From Pseudomonadota bacterium (GTDB taxonomy: Bacteria > Myxococcota_A > Bradymonadia > Bradymonadales > GCA-2716585): a stretch of 36,982 bases of DNA. The position numbers were made by a program, and so were the translations under genes. A model generated the notes under the pieces. That model was not told where the DNA came from and did not search any database. It saw only the letters and a program-made list of their open reading frames with translations. Location: contig SYOX01000366.1 in the NCBI GenBank assembly GCA_005804885.1, positions 1 to 36,982 of the forward strand, written 5' to 3'. Of the stretch, positions 1 to 8,318 are shown piece by piece; positions within the stretch are counted from its first letter, which is position 1; each line of letters starts with the position of its first letter.

Positions 1-108
1 AGGCCACCAGGATGCCCAAGATGAAAGTGCTTCAAACGTGGTTCCGTATCAGGGTATCTCACCGGCAGACACGGCCTGTCCCAACGCGCCAGGGAGCGTC
101 AGGGAGCG

Positions 109-1521
109 TCAGGGTCGCAGACCCAGATGACCCAGCGCCCACAAGATCCCCAAGAGCACAAGGTCGCTCGCCCTGCCCACGCACCAACGCACCTTGTCCA
201 CCCACGAGCGCGCGTCGTTGCGCTTCTGGATCGGCCGCGCCTGGACCCACAGCGCCTCGAACTGCTCCATGAAGCCGCCCACCACGGCGTCGTCTTCGAT
301 GTCCAGATCGCTCTCAAGCCACGCCCCCGAAAAGGAGTTGGGCGTGTAGTTGGCGTGCCCCCCGATGAAGTGACGGCGCCGCCCCTCAAACGCCGCGCTC
401 TTGAGGTGCATCATCTCGCGCCCCTTCGACGCCCAGATCCGCACCTCCACCTGTCTGGAGCCGCTGGCCCGCGCCATCGCCGTGCACTTGAGGTTGACGA
501 AGGTCGCCACGATCAGGCTCAACACCGGAGACAGCGGCAGACCTCTGCAATCGTCGATCAGCAGCCGGACGTGCTGGCCCGGCGGCGCCTCGAAGAGGAC
601 CCTCAACAAGGCCTCGTCCGAGCAGTATGCCGAGGCCATCGCGATCCGGGACTCCGGCTCACCCCGCAGCGCCTCCACGCGCCCCAGGATCGCGCCTCGG
701 ATCATCTCGCTCCCCAACACCCCCGCGCGGCACTCCCCCCAGGGCGCCTCGAAGCCGACGTGCGCCGGGGTCTTGAGCAGCGCCTCCAGGAGCGCCTCCT
801 GTTCGGGGCGGATGCGCTGGGGCAGAGCCATCGCCAGCCGGATGGCATCGCAGGCCTCCAGCCAAAGCGCGCGGGCGGCGCCTCCCTCCACGAGGACGAG
901 GTTCTCGTGCCAGTCCGACGACAGATCCATGATGTTGTGAGAGGTCAGCGCCGCCCGCCGCCCGCCGTCCACGACGAGGGTCTTTCGGTGATCCTCGACG
1001 TTGTGGATGCTCTGCCATCGCTGCTGCGCCGCGACCCACCGGACTTGAGGTGTCTCGCGCCAACCTCGCTCGTGAAAGCGGGCGCCGCGCACGAACCGGT
1101 AAGCCCCGGGCTCAAAACGGGTCTGGAAGAGGTTCGCGTTCAGGACCACGATCCCAGCCTCCTCCAGCAGATGGCGCGTCAGCGGCGCTCGCCCGCCTCG
1201 GGTCCGGGCCGCGTCGTCGGGCGTCTGGGTGTCGAGGACGACGACAATGGCAACCTCTGGAGAAGATTGCTTTTTTTCAATGAGCCAGCCGGCAAAGGTC
1301 CTCGCCCACGGCCTCATCCCCGCTCTGGGTCTCAGGGTGATGAGCTCTTCGTTGGCCGCCAGCAGGTACATCTGAAGGCAGATGCTGTGCCGAGCGCTCT
1401 GGATCATCTCCCTGAGCGCTTCGGCGCGCCCCTCAGGGGTGTGCACGTAGCGCGCGGACGAGTCCTGGGCGAGGCGCTCTTGCGGGGTGGCCCGAGCTGG
1501 CTCGGACTTGGGGGGGCTCAC
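109..1521 (-). CDS. Phospholipase D-like protein with two HKD-type motifs
   Basis: Member of the phospholipase D superfamily, which cuts or transfers phosphodiester bonds; the substrate (phospholipid, cardiolipin precursor or nucleic acid) cannot be told from sequence. The first catalytic motif is H178-x-K180-x4-D185, followed by the usual SHN stretch. The second is H372-x-K374-x4-E379, with Glu where Asp is typical, followed by GGHANYTPNSF. Two motifs in one 470-residue chain fit a complete pseudo-dimeric enzyme. No signal peptide is seen; a hydrophobic stretch at residues 452-466 could tether the C-terminus to a membrane. The start is a GTG whose GTGA overlaps the TGA stop of the upstream diiron oxygenase gene by 4 bp, so the two are probably translationally coupled and in one operon. 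The family call is firm, the reaction is not. Confidence 0.85.
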   Translation of the reverse strand: MSPPKSEPARATPQERLAQDSSARYVHTPEGRAEALREMIQSARHSICLQMYLLAANEELITLRPRAGMRPWARTFAGWLIEKKQSSPEVAIVVVLDTQTPDDAARTRGGRAPLTRHLLEEAGIVVLNANLFQTRFEPGAYRFVRGARFHERGWRETPQVRWVAAQQRWQSIHNVEDHRKTLVVDGGRRAALTSHNIMDLSSDWHENLVLVEGGAARALWLEACDAIRLAMALPQRIRPEQEALLEALLKTPAHVGFEAPWGECRAGVLGSEMIRGAILGRVEALRGEPESRIAMASAYCSDEALLRVLFEAPPGQHVRLLIDDCRGLPLSPVLSLIVATFVNLKCTAMARASGSRQVEVRIWASKGREMMHLKSAAFEGRRRHFIGGHANYTPNSFSGAWLESDLDIEDDAVVGGFMEQFEALWVQARPIQKRNDARSWVDKVRWCVGRASDLVLLGILWALGHLGLRP

Positions 1522-2384
1522 TGGGTGAAGCGCTCAAGGAGGCCGCACAGCAGCGCGCCACCGGGGAGGTCGAGCTTGCGCTGTTTCTTGAAGAAGCTCT
1601 GCAAACCCATGCGGTCCGAGAGCGAGATGCCACGCCTCTCAAGGCCCCGAACCTGCCCTGCGGTCAACCCCTCGCCGGCCCCGAACATCTTGACCTGCTT
1701 CTTCCAGCCCCGCGCCAGAGTCTGATCGCAAAACACGATGATGGGCAGCGACATGAAGAGCTGCGCGGCGAACAACGCCCTCGGGCGCTCCTTGGCCGTC
1801 TCTCTCAAGAGGACGTTGTCGATCCCCACATGGCTGCGCTCTTCCTTGGCGTGAAGCCTCATCACGGCGTGGACGGGGTCAAAGGACTCCTCTGGCTTTT
1901 CCTCCATGACATCAGCCACATAGAGGGTCATCTCCTCAAAGAGCGAGGCCGTCACGAAGAAGGCCGGGAGGCTCGCCGACCACACCAGGAAGGTGTCGGC
2001 CCTCGACCACGCGAGCATCTTCAGAGACTTCTGAGCGTAGCGCTCCGGGGCGATGAGCTGAAGCAGGCGGTAGAAGGCGTCGATGTGCTCGCGCTCCTCG
2101 CGGACGAAGGTGTCGAGCTTGTGAGGGGCGATATGGCGGGCGAGCCTGGTCTTGTGCCGCTCCACGTAGCGGACGATGTACTCTTCGAAGTGGACGAACA
2201 TCTCGCAGGTGAACAGGCAAGCCAGATGGTTGAAGCGGACGCGCTGCTCCCCGCTCAACCCTTGAGTGTCAAAGGCTGGCCAGTGGTGCTCGGGGATCAA
2301 GAGGGCCTGGGGCACGTCGTGATCGTAATCGATCATCGACCACGGGCTCAGGGTCGTCGAGGCAGCTGCTGAGTTGAGAGCCAT
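1518..2384 (-). CDS. AurF-type diiron N-oxygenase-like protein
   Basis: 288-residue all-helical protein matching the p-aminobenzoate N-oxygenase (AurF) family, non-haem diiron enzymes that oxidise arylamines or related substrates with O2. All seven metal ligands of the family pattern are visible: a Glu at 67/68, E97xxH100, a Glu at 150/151, and H178xxxE182xxH185. The chain length is close to the AurF family (about 300 to 340). No signal peptide is present, so it should be cytosolic. It is the first gene of a two-gene minus-strand unit with the phospholipase D-like gene and is divergent from an FAD/NAD(P) oxidoreductase, a possible electron donor. The substrate is unknown, and no other biosynthetic gene such as an NRPS or PKS is in the window. 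The ATG start has an AGGAA element about 11 bases upstream. Confidence 0.82.
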   Translation of the reverse strand: MALNSAAASTTLSPWSMIDYDHDVPQALLIPEHHWPAFDTQGLSGEQRVRFNHLACLFTCEMFVHFEEYIVRYVERHKTRLARHIAPHKLDTFVREEREHIDAFYRLLQLIAPERYAQKSLKMLAWSRADTFLVWSASLPAFFVTASLFEEMTLYVADVMEEKPEESFDPVHAVMRLHAKEERSHVGIDNVLLRETAKERPRALFAAQLFMSLPIIVFCDQTLARGWKKQVKMFGAGEGLTAGQVRGLERRGISLSDRMGLQSFFKKQRKLDLPGGALLCGLLERFTQ

Positions 2385-2617
2385 CGGTGTTCCGTTTCCT
2401 GGGGTGTCCCTGTGATGCGTGGAGGAGGCCAGAGAGGGCGCTGGGGCAGGTCAACGGTCCGAACACGCCGCCCTGGCCCGTTCATTGGGGAGAGCCCACG
2501 TCCAGAAACGGAGACCGTGCTTTGCGCCTTGCTCCATGCTCCATTCTACACTCCCAACGAGAAAAACATACCGTCGCGACGACAAGTACCGAGGCCCCAC
2601 AGGTCATGATCGGGCCG

Positions 2618-2830
2618 CCCCAGGCTCGCGCCCGGCGCTACAGATCGGAGACGCCCCTGCGGGGCTGGCGACGGGGTGTCAATCTGCCCGGCGGCGTGCC
2701 CCTCGAACCCACCAGACCTTCAACCCATCGCGTCCCGTGGGGTCTGTGACACGTCGCCACGCAGGCATTCATCCTGTCGTGAGCCCCGCAGGGGCGTCCC
2801 TGCTCTGTAGCGCCGGGCGCGAGCCTGGGG
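2618..2830. repeat. 49-bp imperfect inverted repeat with 115-bp spacer
   Basis: Arm 2618-2666 and the reverse complement of arm 2782-2830 match at 46 of 49 positions. Both arms contain the block gctcgcgcccggcgctacag (or its complement) and end in cgcccctgcggggct. A further interrupted complementary block lies just inside: 2665-2681 can pair with 2746-2760 with a 3-base bulge. Weak similarity also continues outside the arms (gatcRggcc). There is no ORF between the arms and no obvious target-site duplication. Confidence 0.85.
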
Positions 2831-3016
2831 CGAGACGCCGTTGGCCTGATCGTGGGGGGGCCTGGTGCGTCTTGACCTTCACCGGGCGAACCTGCCAGAC
2901 GGGGTTGAGGGTGAGCCCTCGCGCATCATCACCTCGATGGGTGCGCTCGTTACTGGCGCCGTCCGGCACGCTGGCCACAGGCCACGCAAAGGGGCGGCTC
3001 GCAGGAACTCGTCGCG

Positions 3017-3045
3017 TTGAAAGCGACGGTGGTGTGCCCTATCCT
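3017..3045 (+). promoter_or_regulatory. Sigma-70-like promoter candidate for the FAD oxidoreductase gene
   Basis: TTGAAA at 3017-3022, a 17-base spacer, then TATCCT at 3040-3045. Five of six and four of six bases match the consensus boxes at ideal spacing. It would give a leader of roughly 25 bases before the ATG at 3077, and AAGGAG lies 8 bases before that ATG. Confidence 0.45.
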
Positions 3046-3076
3046 CTGCGCTTGAGGCACAGAAGGAGAGACCATC

Positions 3077-4549
3077 ATGAGGGTCGTCATTGTCGGTTCC
3101 GGGGTGGCGGGGTCGGAGGCTGGAACCTGGCTGGGACATCGAGCCCGACAGCCCCTTGAGATCGTCGAGATCGAGTGCGAACCCATGCGGCGCTTCGGCG
3201 GCTGGGGCTTTCAGAGCTTCCCCAGCACCGAGAAGACAAACCTGGCCCTGCGCAAGATGTCCCTCGGCAGGGACCCGGATGAGATCTTCCGGTGGATCGA
3301 CGACCCTGAGCAAAGAGAGACATGGCCCAAAGAGCTTCAGGAGTTGAGCTTCCACGCGGACAGGCCCATCCCGCGCGTCCTCATCCAGCTCTATGTGAAG
3401 TGGCGCAGGTCACAGGTCCGCAATGACCTCGTCACCTACCGCCGGGTCACGGGCGAGGCGATGCGCGTGCTGCTTGAGAGCGGGCCTCACCCGATCTCCG
3501 TCACCCTGGACAACCAGGAGCGCATCCTGGCCGACAGGCTCATCATGGCCTCCGGATCGATCGCCGTGAAGATCCCGGAGAGCCTGAAGGACCTCGGCCA
3601 CCACGAGAGGATCATCATCGACCCCTTGACCCTCGAGGGCCACGAGCGGCGCAAGGAGATCCCCGCGGGCGCCAGGGTGCTCATCCTGGGGACGGGGCTG
3701 ACCGGCGAGGAGCAGGCCAACGTCCTGCTCAGCCTTGGGCATACGAACCTGACGATCTTGTCGCGCAACGGCTTCAGGCACTACGCCTACGGCCAGGATC
3801 AGAAGAACGCCCCGCTGACCTTTGACGAGGCCCCTGACTTTCTCCACGCAGAGACGCCCGAGGAGTTCAACCATAAGTTGTCGGACTTCTACAGCTTTTT
3901 CCTGGAGAAGGGCCACTCCCCGGAAGACATCCTCGCGGCCCTGCGCCCCTTCTGGGACGACATGCGGGCCGAGCTTGGCGGCTGCTATAAGGCCGCCGAC
4001 AGGCTCCGGCGCTTCAGGCGCACCCTCGCGGTCAACTCCATCGGCGCGAGCTTCGAGGTGGCCCAGAACCTCAAGGAGGCCGAGGCCCTGGGCCACCTCA
4101 GGACGATGTGCGGGGTTGTTGAGTCCATCGTGGAGCGCGAGGGCGCCTTCGAGGTGCGGATCCACAAGGACGGGGAGGACGAGGACGCCCCGATGGTGGC
4201 CCTCTTCGACCACATCATCAACGCCGTGGGCCGCAACATCATCCGGCACCCGATCTGGGAGCACCTCCTGGCCGACGGCATCGCGAAGAAGCACGCTGGC
4301 ATCGGCATCCGGGTCAGCCAGTACGGCCAGATGATGGACGCCCAGGGGGCGGCCTCAGACACCATGTGGGTCGTCGGCATGGCCCGCGCTGGCGACCACG
4401 CGCTGCGCCACGGTTACCTCGGCAACACGGCCTTCAACGTGCCTCAGGTCCGGTCGCACGTCTACGACACCGTCGACGCCATGCTGGAGGGGCTTTCGAA
4501 GCACCCGAGCGAGCCCACGGCCCTGCCAGAAGCCCACCGGCCCCAGTAA
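3077..4549 (+). CDS. FAD/NAD(P)-binding oxidoreductase
   Basis: 490-residue flavoprotein with two dinucleotide-binding folds. The N-terminal FAD site is G7-S-G9-V-A-G12 followed by E14. The second site is VLILG205-T-G207-LT-G210-EE, placed as in NAD(P)-binding insertions. An ATG-like motif (LIMASGS, about 155-161) precedes the second site. Late residues WVVGMARAGDHALRHGYLGNTAFNV resemble the C-terminal FAD-contacting segment of such enzymes. It fits the broad FAD-NAD(P)-binding family often annotated as NAD_binding_9 or uncharacterised YdhS/HI0933-like. No signal peptide is seen, so it is likely cytosolic. The start is fixed by AAGGAG 8 bases upstream. It is divergent from the AurF-like diiron oxygenase and could share regulation with it or supply it with electrons, which is inference only. 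Confidence 0.8.
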   Translation: MRVVIVGSGVAGSEAGTWLGHRARQPLEIVEIECEPMRRFGGWGFQSFPSTEKTNLALRKMSLGRDPDEIFRWIDDPEQRETWPKELQELSFHADRPIPRVLIQLYVKWRRSQVRNDLVTYRRVTGEAMRVLLESGPHPISVTLDNQERILADRLIMASGSIAVKIPESLKDLGHHERIIIDPLTLEGHERRKEIPAGARVLILGTGLTGEEQANVLLSLGHTNLTILSRNGFRHYAYGQDQKNAPLTFDEAPDFLHAETPEEFNHKLSDFYSFFLEKGHSPEDILAALRPFWDDMRAELGGCYKAADRLRRFRRTLAVNSIGASFEVAQNLKEAEALGHLRTMCGVVESIVEREGAFEVRIHKDGEDEDAPMVALFDHIINAVGRNIIRHPIWEHLLADGIAKKHAGIGIRVSQYGQMMDAQGAASDTMWVVGMARAGDHALRHGYLGNTAFNVPQVRSHVYDTVDAMLEGLSKHPSEPTALPEAHRPQ

Positions 4550-4640
4550 GAGCCTCCTCCGCCTCGTCTTTCACCCAGGTGCCCCGCAAGACCGACGCGC
4601 CGGACTCGGGCTTCTCCCTGCCCTGCCGAGTGGGGACGCC

Positions 4641-4670
4641 TTGATCGAGCCTCGCTCAATCCGTTACAAC
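4641..4670 (+). promoter_or_regulatory. Weak promoter candidate
   Basis: TTGATC at 4641-4646, an 18-base spacer and TACAAC at 4665-4670, about 100 bases before the small gene at 4771. Each box matches the sigma-70 consensus at four of six positions, so this could be chance. Confidence 0.22.
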
Positions 4671-4770
4671 TCAGGGTGGATCGAGCGGGAGGGGTCACCA
4701 ATGAAGACCCCTTCGCCGCAGGGCCCGGCTGGACAGGCCCGTAGCGTCGTGCCAGACCCCAAGGAGAGAC

Positions 4771-5193
4771 ATGAGCCGTCCCAACAACATCAAGGCAGCC
4801 TTCTTGCAGTTCTGTGGCGAGCGCGAGTGCAACCCCGAGACCTTGAGGGAGGCCGAGGCGATCGGGCTGCTCAAGGCCTTCTACGACGACGTGGGCTTTG
4901 ACGGGCGCAAGCGCGGCACCAACGACGACAAGCTGCTCCTTGAGACCACCCACCCGCCGGGCGACGATCCCTGGAGCGTCCGCGTCTCTCGACAGCTCTA
5001 CAAGACCGGGCACGGCATCCGGCTGAGCCTGCTGTGGACCTATGGCGGCCCCTCGTTCCTGGCCAACGCCACCGTGGACTCCGGCGGCGACGGCAGCGCC
5101 GCGTGGGCCGCCGACGCCCTCAAGGAGGTCAGCGCCCTGCGCGTCGAGAACAAGAAGCCCGCCTCGTTCGACATCTCCATGGACACCTTCTAG
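4771..5193 (+). CDS. Hypothetical protein, 140 residues
   Basis: I do not recognise a family. It is a soluble, charged protein with no signal peptide or membrane segment. The first 50 residues look helical (NIKAAFLQFCGERECNPE and on); the rest is probably beta-rich, including SVRVSRQLY and IRLSLLWTYGG. It is a real gene by coding character and by a strong ribosome binding site: AAGGAG at 4761-4766, 4 bases before the ATG. It stands alone, convergent with the CvfB-like gene, with only 18 bp between the two stop codons. Confidence 0.7.
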   Translation: MSRPNNIKAAFLQFCGERECNPETLREAEAIGLLKAFYDDVGFDGRKRGTNDDKLLLETTHPPGDDPWSVRVSRQLYKTGHGIRLSLLWTYGGPSFLANATVDSGGDGSAAWAADALKEVSALRVENKKPASFDISMDTF

Positions 5194-5194
5194 A

Positions 5195-5236
5195 GCTCGC
5201 CCTGGGTCGCTCTAGAGCCCGCTCGCCCTGGGTCGC
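5195..5236. repeat. 16-bp direct repeat at a convergent gene junction
   Basis: gctcgccctgggtcgc occurs at 5195-5210 and again at 5221-5236, separated by tctagagccc. The second copy lies inside the 3' end of the CvfB-like gene. It looks like a small tandem duplication that could have set the end of that gene. Confidence 0.6.
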
Positions 5237-6072
5237 GGTGGCCGCGCCAGCCGGATGCAGTCCGCCTCGATCACGATCTTCTTGCGCCTGTACAAGCCTC
5301 CGAGCGCCTTCTTGTACGCCTTCTTGCTGACCCCGAACTTGCCGAAGATCGCCTCGGGCGGGCTCCGATCCGTCAGCGTGGAGCGCCCGCCCTCGGCCTC
5401 CAGGTGCGCCAGGATCTGGGCCGAGAGCGCGTCGCGGCCCTCCTGACCGGGGCGCTGGAGGCTGAGGTCGAGCTTGCCGTCCTCGCGCAACGAGCGCACG
5501 TAGCCCTTCACCCGCTGCCCCGGCACAAGCTCCCCCAGCGCGTCGCTGGACATCAGGAGCCCGAACACCTCGCCGTCGATGACCACGTCCCACCCCAGCG
5601 GCCCTCGATCGCACAGCAGCAGCTCCACCGCGTCGCCCGGCTCGTAGTCGTCGGTCTGCTCGGCGAGGTGCCGCGACAGCTTCGAGGAGGCCGCCAGCCG
5701 CCCCGTGTTGTCGACGTAGGCGAAGACCACGCAGGACTCGCCGCTCATCGCGGGCCAGCGCTGCTCGGCGAAGGGCATGAAGAGATCCCTGGGCAAGCCC
5801 CAGTCCAGAAAGGCGCCCACCTCGTTGACCTCGACCACGGTGAGCAAGGCGCACTGGCCCACCTCGATCTTCGGGGCCGTGGTGGTCGCGACCGGCCTGT
5901 CCTCCGAGTCCAGGTAGAGGAAGACCTCAAGGCGCTGGCCCACCTCGCAGCCCCTCGGGACCTCCCGCCGCGGCAGGAGGATCTGCTCGTCATCGCCCTC
6001 GGCGCAGAGATAGACGCCGAAGTCGACGCGCCCCACCACGACCATCTGCGCCCACCGTCCCAAGATCGCCAT
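5212..6072 (-). CDS. CvfB/YitL-like S1-domain RNA-binding protein
   Basis: 286 residues, the usual length of the CvfB family (virulence regulator B; B. subtilis YitL). The layout is S1-like OB folds followed by a C-terminal winged helix. The second OB fold, from about residue 68, begins VGQCALLTVVEVNEVGAFLDWGLP, the family's typical opening. A third S1-like segment at about 183-209 reads GQRVKGYVRSLREDGKLDLSL. The end, about 240-275, carries FGVSKKAYKKALGGLYRRKKI, the conserved winged-helix motif. In Gram-positives CvfB binds RNA and affects virulence gene expression; its role here is unknown. It is cytosolic. It is divergent from the Cys-rich lipoprotein gene and convergent with the small gene before it. 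Confidence 0.88.
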   Translation of the reverse strand: MAILGRWAQMVVVGRVDFGVYLCAEGDDEQILLPRREVPRGCEVGQRLEVFLYLDSEDRPVATTTAPKIEVGQCALLTVVEVNEVGAFLDWGLPRDLFMPFAEQRWPAMSGESCVVFAYVDNTGRLAASSKLSRHLAEQTDDYEPGDAVELLLCDRGPLGWDVVIDGEVFGLLMSSDALGELVPGQRVKGYVRSLREDGKLDLSLQRPGQEGRDALSAQILAHLEAEGGRSTLTDRSPPEAIFGKFGVSKKAYKKALGGLYRRKKIVIEADCIRLARPPRPRASGL

Positions 6073-6252
6073 GCTGCCTTCTTCTGCTGAGGGCGCGCCT
6101 CGCGCGCGGCCCGTTGACCCGACAGACTACACTCCTCGGCCGGAAAGATCAGCGCCGCGATGTCGCCGCCCGCCTGATGGCGCGCCGGATTCAGAAGATC
6201 GGGAGGATCTTGAAGTCGCGATCAAGCCCACCTAGACTGCACCCTATGCGCG

Positions 6253-6270
6253 ACAAGCCCGCGGGCTTGT
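6253..6270. promoter_or_regulatory. 18-bp perfect palindrome, possible operator
   Basis: acaagcccgcgggcttgt is its own reverse complement. It lies 38 bases before the ATG of the Cys-rich lipoprotein gene, in the divergent spacer with the CvfB-like gene, where an operator would be expected. It has no loop, so a dimeric repressor site fits better than a terminator. Confidence 0.4.
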
Positions 6271-6308
6271 TCATCAAATAGGGTCTCCATCACGAGGCGA
6301 CGCGAGCC

Positions 6309-8267
6309 ATGACGATCAAGCCCCCCGCTGGGCCGCGGATCCTTGGGATCCTGGCCACCCTGACGCTCATCACGGCCTGCGGCGACGAGGACCCGCAAGC
6401 TCCCGCGCCCGATCCCGGCGTCTGCGCCCCGGAGTGCGCCGCCGGCCAGGTCTGCGTCGAGGGCGCGTGCCAGCCCGCGCCGCCGGAGCCTGAGCCCGAG
6501 CCTGAACCCGAGCCGGAGCCGGAGCCGGAGGCGGGCTGTCAGCCGCCCTGCGCCGAGGGAGATGAGTGCCAGGAGGGGATCTGCGTCGATCCCAACGGCC
6601 CCGTGGAGGTCTGCGGGGCCGTCGGCGACAACTGCGACGAGGACACCACCGACACGGACGAGCTGGCCTGCGTCGTCTTCGACAACAACGATCTTGAGAA
6701 GCGCCAGTGCCTGCCGGTGTGTGAGAGCAACGACGACTGCATGGAGGGCGACTTTTGCGGGCGCTTCGGCGAGGCGACCTTGACGTGCCTGCCGGGCAAC
6801 TGCACGGGCTTCTTCAACCACGAGGAGGAGTGCGGCGGGGTCGGGGAGAACGGCGCCAACTGCCTGGCCTTCGGCAACGGCGCGAGCTTCTGCCAGCCTG
6901 CGGGCACAGGACAGGCCGGAGAGCCTTGCGAGGACTTCGACTCGGACTGCGCCGCCGGGATGATCTGCTTCGAGGGCCGCTGCGAGGCGCCGTGTCCGTT
7001 GGGCGACCAGGGCGCCTGTGGAGAGGGCGAGGCCTGCGTCGGCCTCCTGAACATCGAGGGCGCCGGGATGTGCCGGATCGCCTGCGGCGGCTTCGAGGGC
7101 CACGGCGACTGCCCCGAGGGCTTCGGGTGCCACCCGATCAACAGCCCCGAGGAGGGCTTCTGCGTCCCTGCGGGCGACATCCCCGTGGGCGAGAGCTGCG
7201 AGGGCGAAGAGAACTTCAACGCCTGCGTTCCGGGCTCGCTCTGCCGCCGGGCCAACGCCGACGACACGCTGCGCTGCCGCCCCTACTGCGACCGCACCGC
7301 CGAGGGCCTCGGCGACGGCACCTGCCCGAACGAGGGCGACATCTGCCTGAACAACAACGACGTCCTGGGCCTCTGCTTCGCCGGCTGCCAGCCCTTCACC
7401 TCCGGCGGCGAGTGCCAGCAGGAGGGGCTGCGCTGGTGCCTGCCCATCGAAAACGGGTCGCGCGGCCTCTGCTTCCCCTCCGGCGACGCCGAGATCGGCG
7501 GCAGCTGCAACCTCATCGACAACAGCTTCCTGGGCGTCTGCGATCCTTCGGGCGTCTGCGTCCCCGAGGACTTCGAGGCCGACGACAGCCCCGGCACCTG
7601 CGAGGTCGCCTGCGACCGCAGCGCGCCCGGCTTCGGCGACGCCGGCTGCCCCGAGGGCGACATCTGCGTCAGCTTCACCGCCCTGGTCGGCTTCTGCGAC
7701 GAGGGCTGCGCCCCCTTCGTCGACGCCGCCACCAACGGCTGCCAGGACCCCGACGCCCAGTTCTGCTTCCCTCTGGAGGCCGCCGACCGCGGGCGCTGCT
7801 TCCGCTCCGGCGACAAGCCCCTCGGCGACACGTGCGCCTTCCCCGACGGCTCCTTCCTGGGCGAGTGCGACGGCAACGGCGTCTGCGTGCCCAACAACTT
7901 CCAGGACCTCGACGAGGGGGGCCTCTGCAAGCAGACCTGCCCCACCTTCTCGTCCGTCAACGACTACGACACGCCCTGCGCCGAGGACGAGGTCTGCGAC
8001 TTCTTCACCACCCTCGACTGGGGCACCTGCTCCGACAACGTCCTGAACCCGCGCCTGGCCGCCTTCGAGCCCTGCAGCCAGAGCGGGATGTACTGCGATG
8101 AGGACATCTTCTGCGTCCGAGCCGACCAGAACAGCAACATCTGCATCCCCTTCTGCCGGCTCGCCCTCGGCAACGCCGACTGCCCCACCATCCAGGGCAT
8201 GGGGCCGCTGGTCTGCGAGCGCGTCTTCTCCGGCGAGACCCTCGGCGCCTGCGTCCCCGACAACTGA
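6309..8267 (+). CDS. Large cysteine-rich repeat lipoprotein
   Basis: 652-residue exported lipoprotein. The hydrophobic signal (ILGILATLTLITAC) puts the lipidated Cys at residue 24. A Glu-Pro linker of repeating EP follows at about 57-73. The rest is packed with cysteines in CxxGxxC-type and CxxxxxC modules. About 105-residue imperfect repeats begin near residues 228, 327, 436 and 544; each contains a CP(E/N)(E/G)xxxC-like segment, a CxPFxxxxxxxCQ block, FCxPxxxxxRGxCFxSGD and a V(C)xP turn. The modules recall Dickkopf/EGF-like cysteine patterns common in Myxococcota surface proteins. Disulphides would form in the periplasm or outside the cell. No catalytic motif is seen; adhesion or structure are guesses. 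It has its own promoter region behind the divergent CvfB-like gene. Confidence 0.85.
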   Translation: MTIKPPAGPRILGILATLTLITACGDEDPQAPAPDPGVCAPECAAGQVCVEGACQPAPPEPEPEPEPEPEPEPEAGCQPPCAEGDECQEGICVDPNGPVEVCGAVGDNCDEDTTDTDELACVVFDNNDLEKRQCLPVCESNDDCMEGDFCGRFGEATLTCLPGNCTGFFNHEEECGGVGENGANCLAFGNGASFCQPAGTGQAGEPCEDFDSDCAAGMICFEGRCEAPCPLGDQGACGEGEACVGLLNIEGAGMCRIACGGFEGHGDCPEGFGCHPINSPEEGFCVPAGDIPVGESCEGEENFNACVPGSLCRRANADDTLRCRPYCDRTAEGLGDGTCPNEGDICLNNNDVLGLCFAGCQPFTSGGECQQEGLRWCLPIENGSRGLCFPSGDAEIGGSCNLIDNSFLGVCDPSGVCVPEDFEADDSPGTCEVACDRSAPGFGDAGCPEGDICVSFTALVGFCDEGCAPFVDAATNGCQDPDAQFCFPLEAADRGRCFRSGDKPLGDTCAFPDGSFLGECDGNGVCVPNNFQDLDEGGLCKQTCPTFSSVNDYDTPCAEDEVCDFFTTLDWGTCSDNVLNPRLAAFEPCSQSGMYCDEDIFCVRADQNSNICIPFCRLALGNADCPTIQGMGPLVCERVFSGETLGACVPDN

Positions 8268-8318
8268 TCGGCCCTGCCCAGCCCCTCTGCCCCACCCGCG
8301 CCAGGATCGCCCGCGACC

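Larger units (their letters stand above)
2385..3076. other. Intergenic region between divergent genes; no gene seen
   Basis: 692 bp between the diiron oxygenase gene (minus) and the FAD oxidoreductase gene (plus). It must hold both promoters. It contains a long inverted repeat (arms 2618-2666 and 2782-2830), an AT-richer patch around 2545-2580, and a promoter candidate at 3017-3045. Open frames here are short, lack ribosome binding sites and give Arg/Pro/Gly-rich translations typical of non-coding GC-rich DNA. Confidence 0.6.

Noticed and set aside
127..1725. Long plus-strand open frame antisense to the phospholipase D-like and diiron oxygenase genes
   Set aside because: The translation is Arg/Pro/His-rich with no family motifs, a shadow of GC-rich codon use; the minus-strand frames carry full catalytic motifs.
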